Shown piece by piece: positions 30,101-30,634 of a stretch of DNA of 30,634 nt (within the stretch, counting starts at the first letter, position 1; every line of letters starts with the position of its first letter). The notes below the pieces were generated by a model, which worked only from the letters and a program-made list of their open reading frames with translations, was not told the DNA's origin and searched no databases. The position numbers were made by a program, and so were the translations under genes. The stretch spans positions 1 to 30,634 of the forward strand of contig JAPWVC010000002.1 in NCBI GenBank assembly GCA_028275195.1, given 5' to 3'. This DNA comes from Candidatus Acetothermia bacterium. Lineage in GTDB: Bacteria; Bipolaricaulota; Bipolaricaulia; RBG-16-55-9; JANLFV01.

Positions 30101-30628
30101 ATGAAGAGATTAGGAAAGACCCTGAAGGCAGCGACCCTTGCGGCCCTGGCGACCTTGGCCCTCTGGGGGACGATCTCCCTGGGGGCCGGGGACGGCGGGA
30201 GGACCACGGTCTACTGGAACGCCAACTGCTGGATCACCCTCGATGTCCATGGGGATGTCTTCTTGGGGACGATTACCGGGCCGGACCAGGTCCTAGAGGA
30301 CACCGAGGGGAACATCGTCTCCCTCAGGACTAACTGCCATAATGGCTATGTCCTGGCCGTCCAGGCCGTCGAGGCCACGACCCCGCCGGGCTTTGAGGGG
30401 AACATCCTCGCCGACTTCGCCTGGAAGGTCGCCCGCGTCGAGGGTAATGTCAGCGGCTATCAGGGGAGCTATGTCAGCTTCCCCGGCTTCCATCAGGAGA
30501 TGAAGGTCGGGACCGGGGAGAAGCCGGGAGCGGCCCACTTCCATATGGCCTACAAGTATACCTCGGACGAGCAGGACATCCCCGGAGATTACAGCATCAC
30601 CCTGGAATACACCGCAACCTCTCTGTAA
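30101..30628 (+). CDS. small secreted protein under response-regulator control (paralogue of 25110-25631)
   Basis: This 175-residue protein has a Sec signal peptide (MKRLGKTLKAATLAALATLALWGTISLGAG) and a beta-rich mature domain sharing RTT-x2-W, LAVQAVEA and C-terminal PGDYSITLEYT with the riboswitch-controlled protein at 25110. It differs in having two cysteines (NCWITLDV and TNCHNGYV). I chose the ATG at 30101 because GGAGGT lies eight bases upstream; an ATG at 30086 is in frame and would lengthen the signal region. Function is unknown; a surface or pilus-like role is a guess. The gene ends just before the window edge. Confidence 0.8.
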   Translation: MKRLGKTLKAATLAALATLALWGTISLGAGDGGRTTVYWNANCWITLDVHGDVFLGTITGPDQVLEDTEGNIVSLRTNCHNGYVLAVQAVEATTPPGFEGNILADFAWKVARVEGNVSGYQGSYVSFPGFHQEMKVGTGEKPGAAHFHMAYKYTSDEQDIPGDYSITLEYTATSL

Positions 30629-30634
30629 TCGGTT

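Overview
The window is high-GC bacterial chromosome with sigma70-type promoters, ATGA/GTGA gene overlaps, Tat and Sec signal peptides and a possible outer-membrane protein. Several gene families are shared with archaea and deep-branching thermophiles: an archaeal-type NMN adenylyltransferase, a cyclic-2,3-diphosphoglycerate-synthetase-like protein, an MTH1187-type thiamine-binding protein and a TGS-domain GTPase. This suggests an uncultured deep-branching, perhaps thermophilic bacterium. Bipolaricaulota (Acetothermia) is my guess, from general resemblance only. No rRNA, tRNA, CRISPR array, insertion sequence or phage gene was seen, and no gene-free stretch exceeds 300 bases.

Layout. 1-1831: partial gamma-carbonic-anhydrase-like gene (-) and a MATE exporter (+). 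1919-5291: NikR and a metal-import operon (TroA/ZnuA-like binding protein, FmdE-like protein, ATPase, ABC-3 permease). 5380-8933: heterodimeric ABC exporter (-). 9034-10189: TGS GTPase and a 36-residue membrane protein (-). 10320-13328: histidine kinase, response regulator and UbiA-family prenyltransferase (-). 13446-14381: possible outer-membrane protein (+). 14387-21084: a nine-gene minus-strand cluster joining NAD(P) metabolism (NadM, PncC, NAD kinase) with an HD hydrolase, a thiamine-binding protein, an alcohol dehydrogenase and an NMT1/THI5-type ABC importer. 21198-23268: cDPGS-like protein and a secreted protein (+).

23411-30628 reads as one cyclic-dinucleotide signalling island. It holds a PAS-GAF-HD-GYP protein whose frame is broken by one apparently missing base, then two tandem GEMM-I riboswitches ahead of a small secreted protein. 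A CHASE4 histidine kinase, an OmpR-type regulator and an Hpt-REC-GGDEF diguanylate cyclase follow. The last gene is a paralogue of the riboswitch-controlled secreted protein. The cyclase gene and this second paralogue share one promoter design: TTCCA-like repeats phased every 11 bp, the last ending exactly 12 bp before the -10 box.

The inferred circuit is kinase to regulator, then to cyclase plus secreted protein 2, with cyclic dinucleotide acting on the riboswitches to control secreted protein 1. The two aptamers share the same 5' core except at the ligand-specificity base: A in the first (3',3'-cGAMP type) and G in the second (c-di-GMP type). Several promoters lie only 7-9 bases before the start codon, which suggests leaderless mRNAs.
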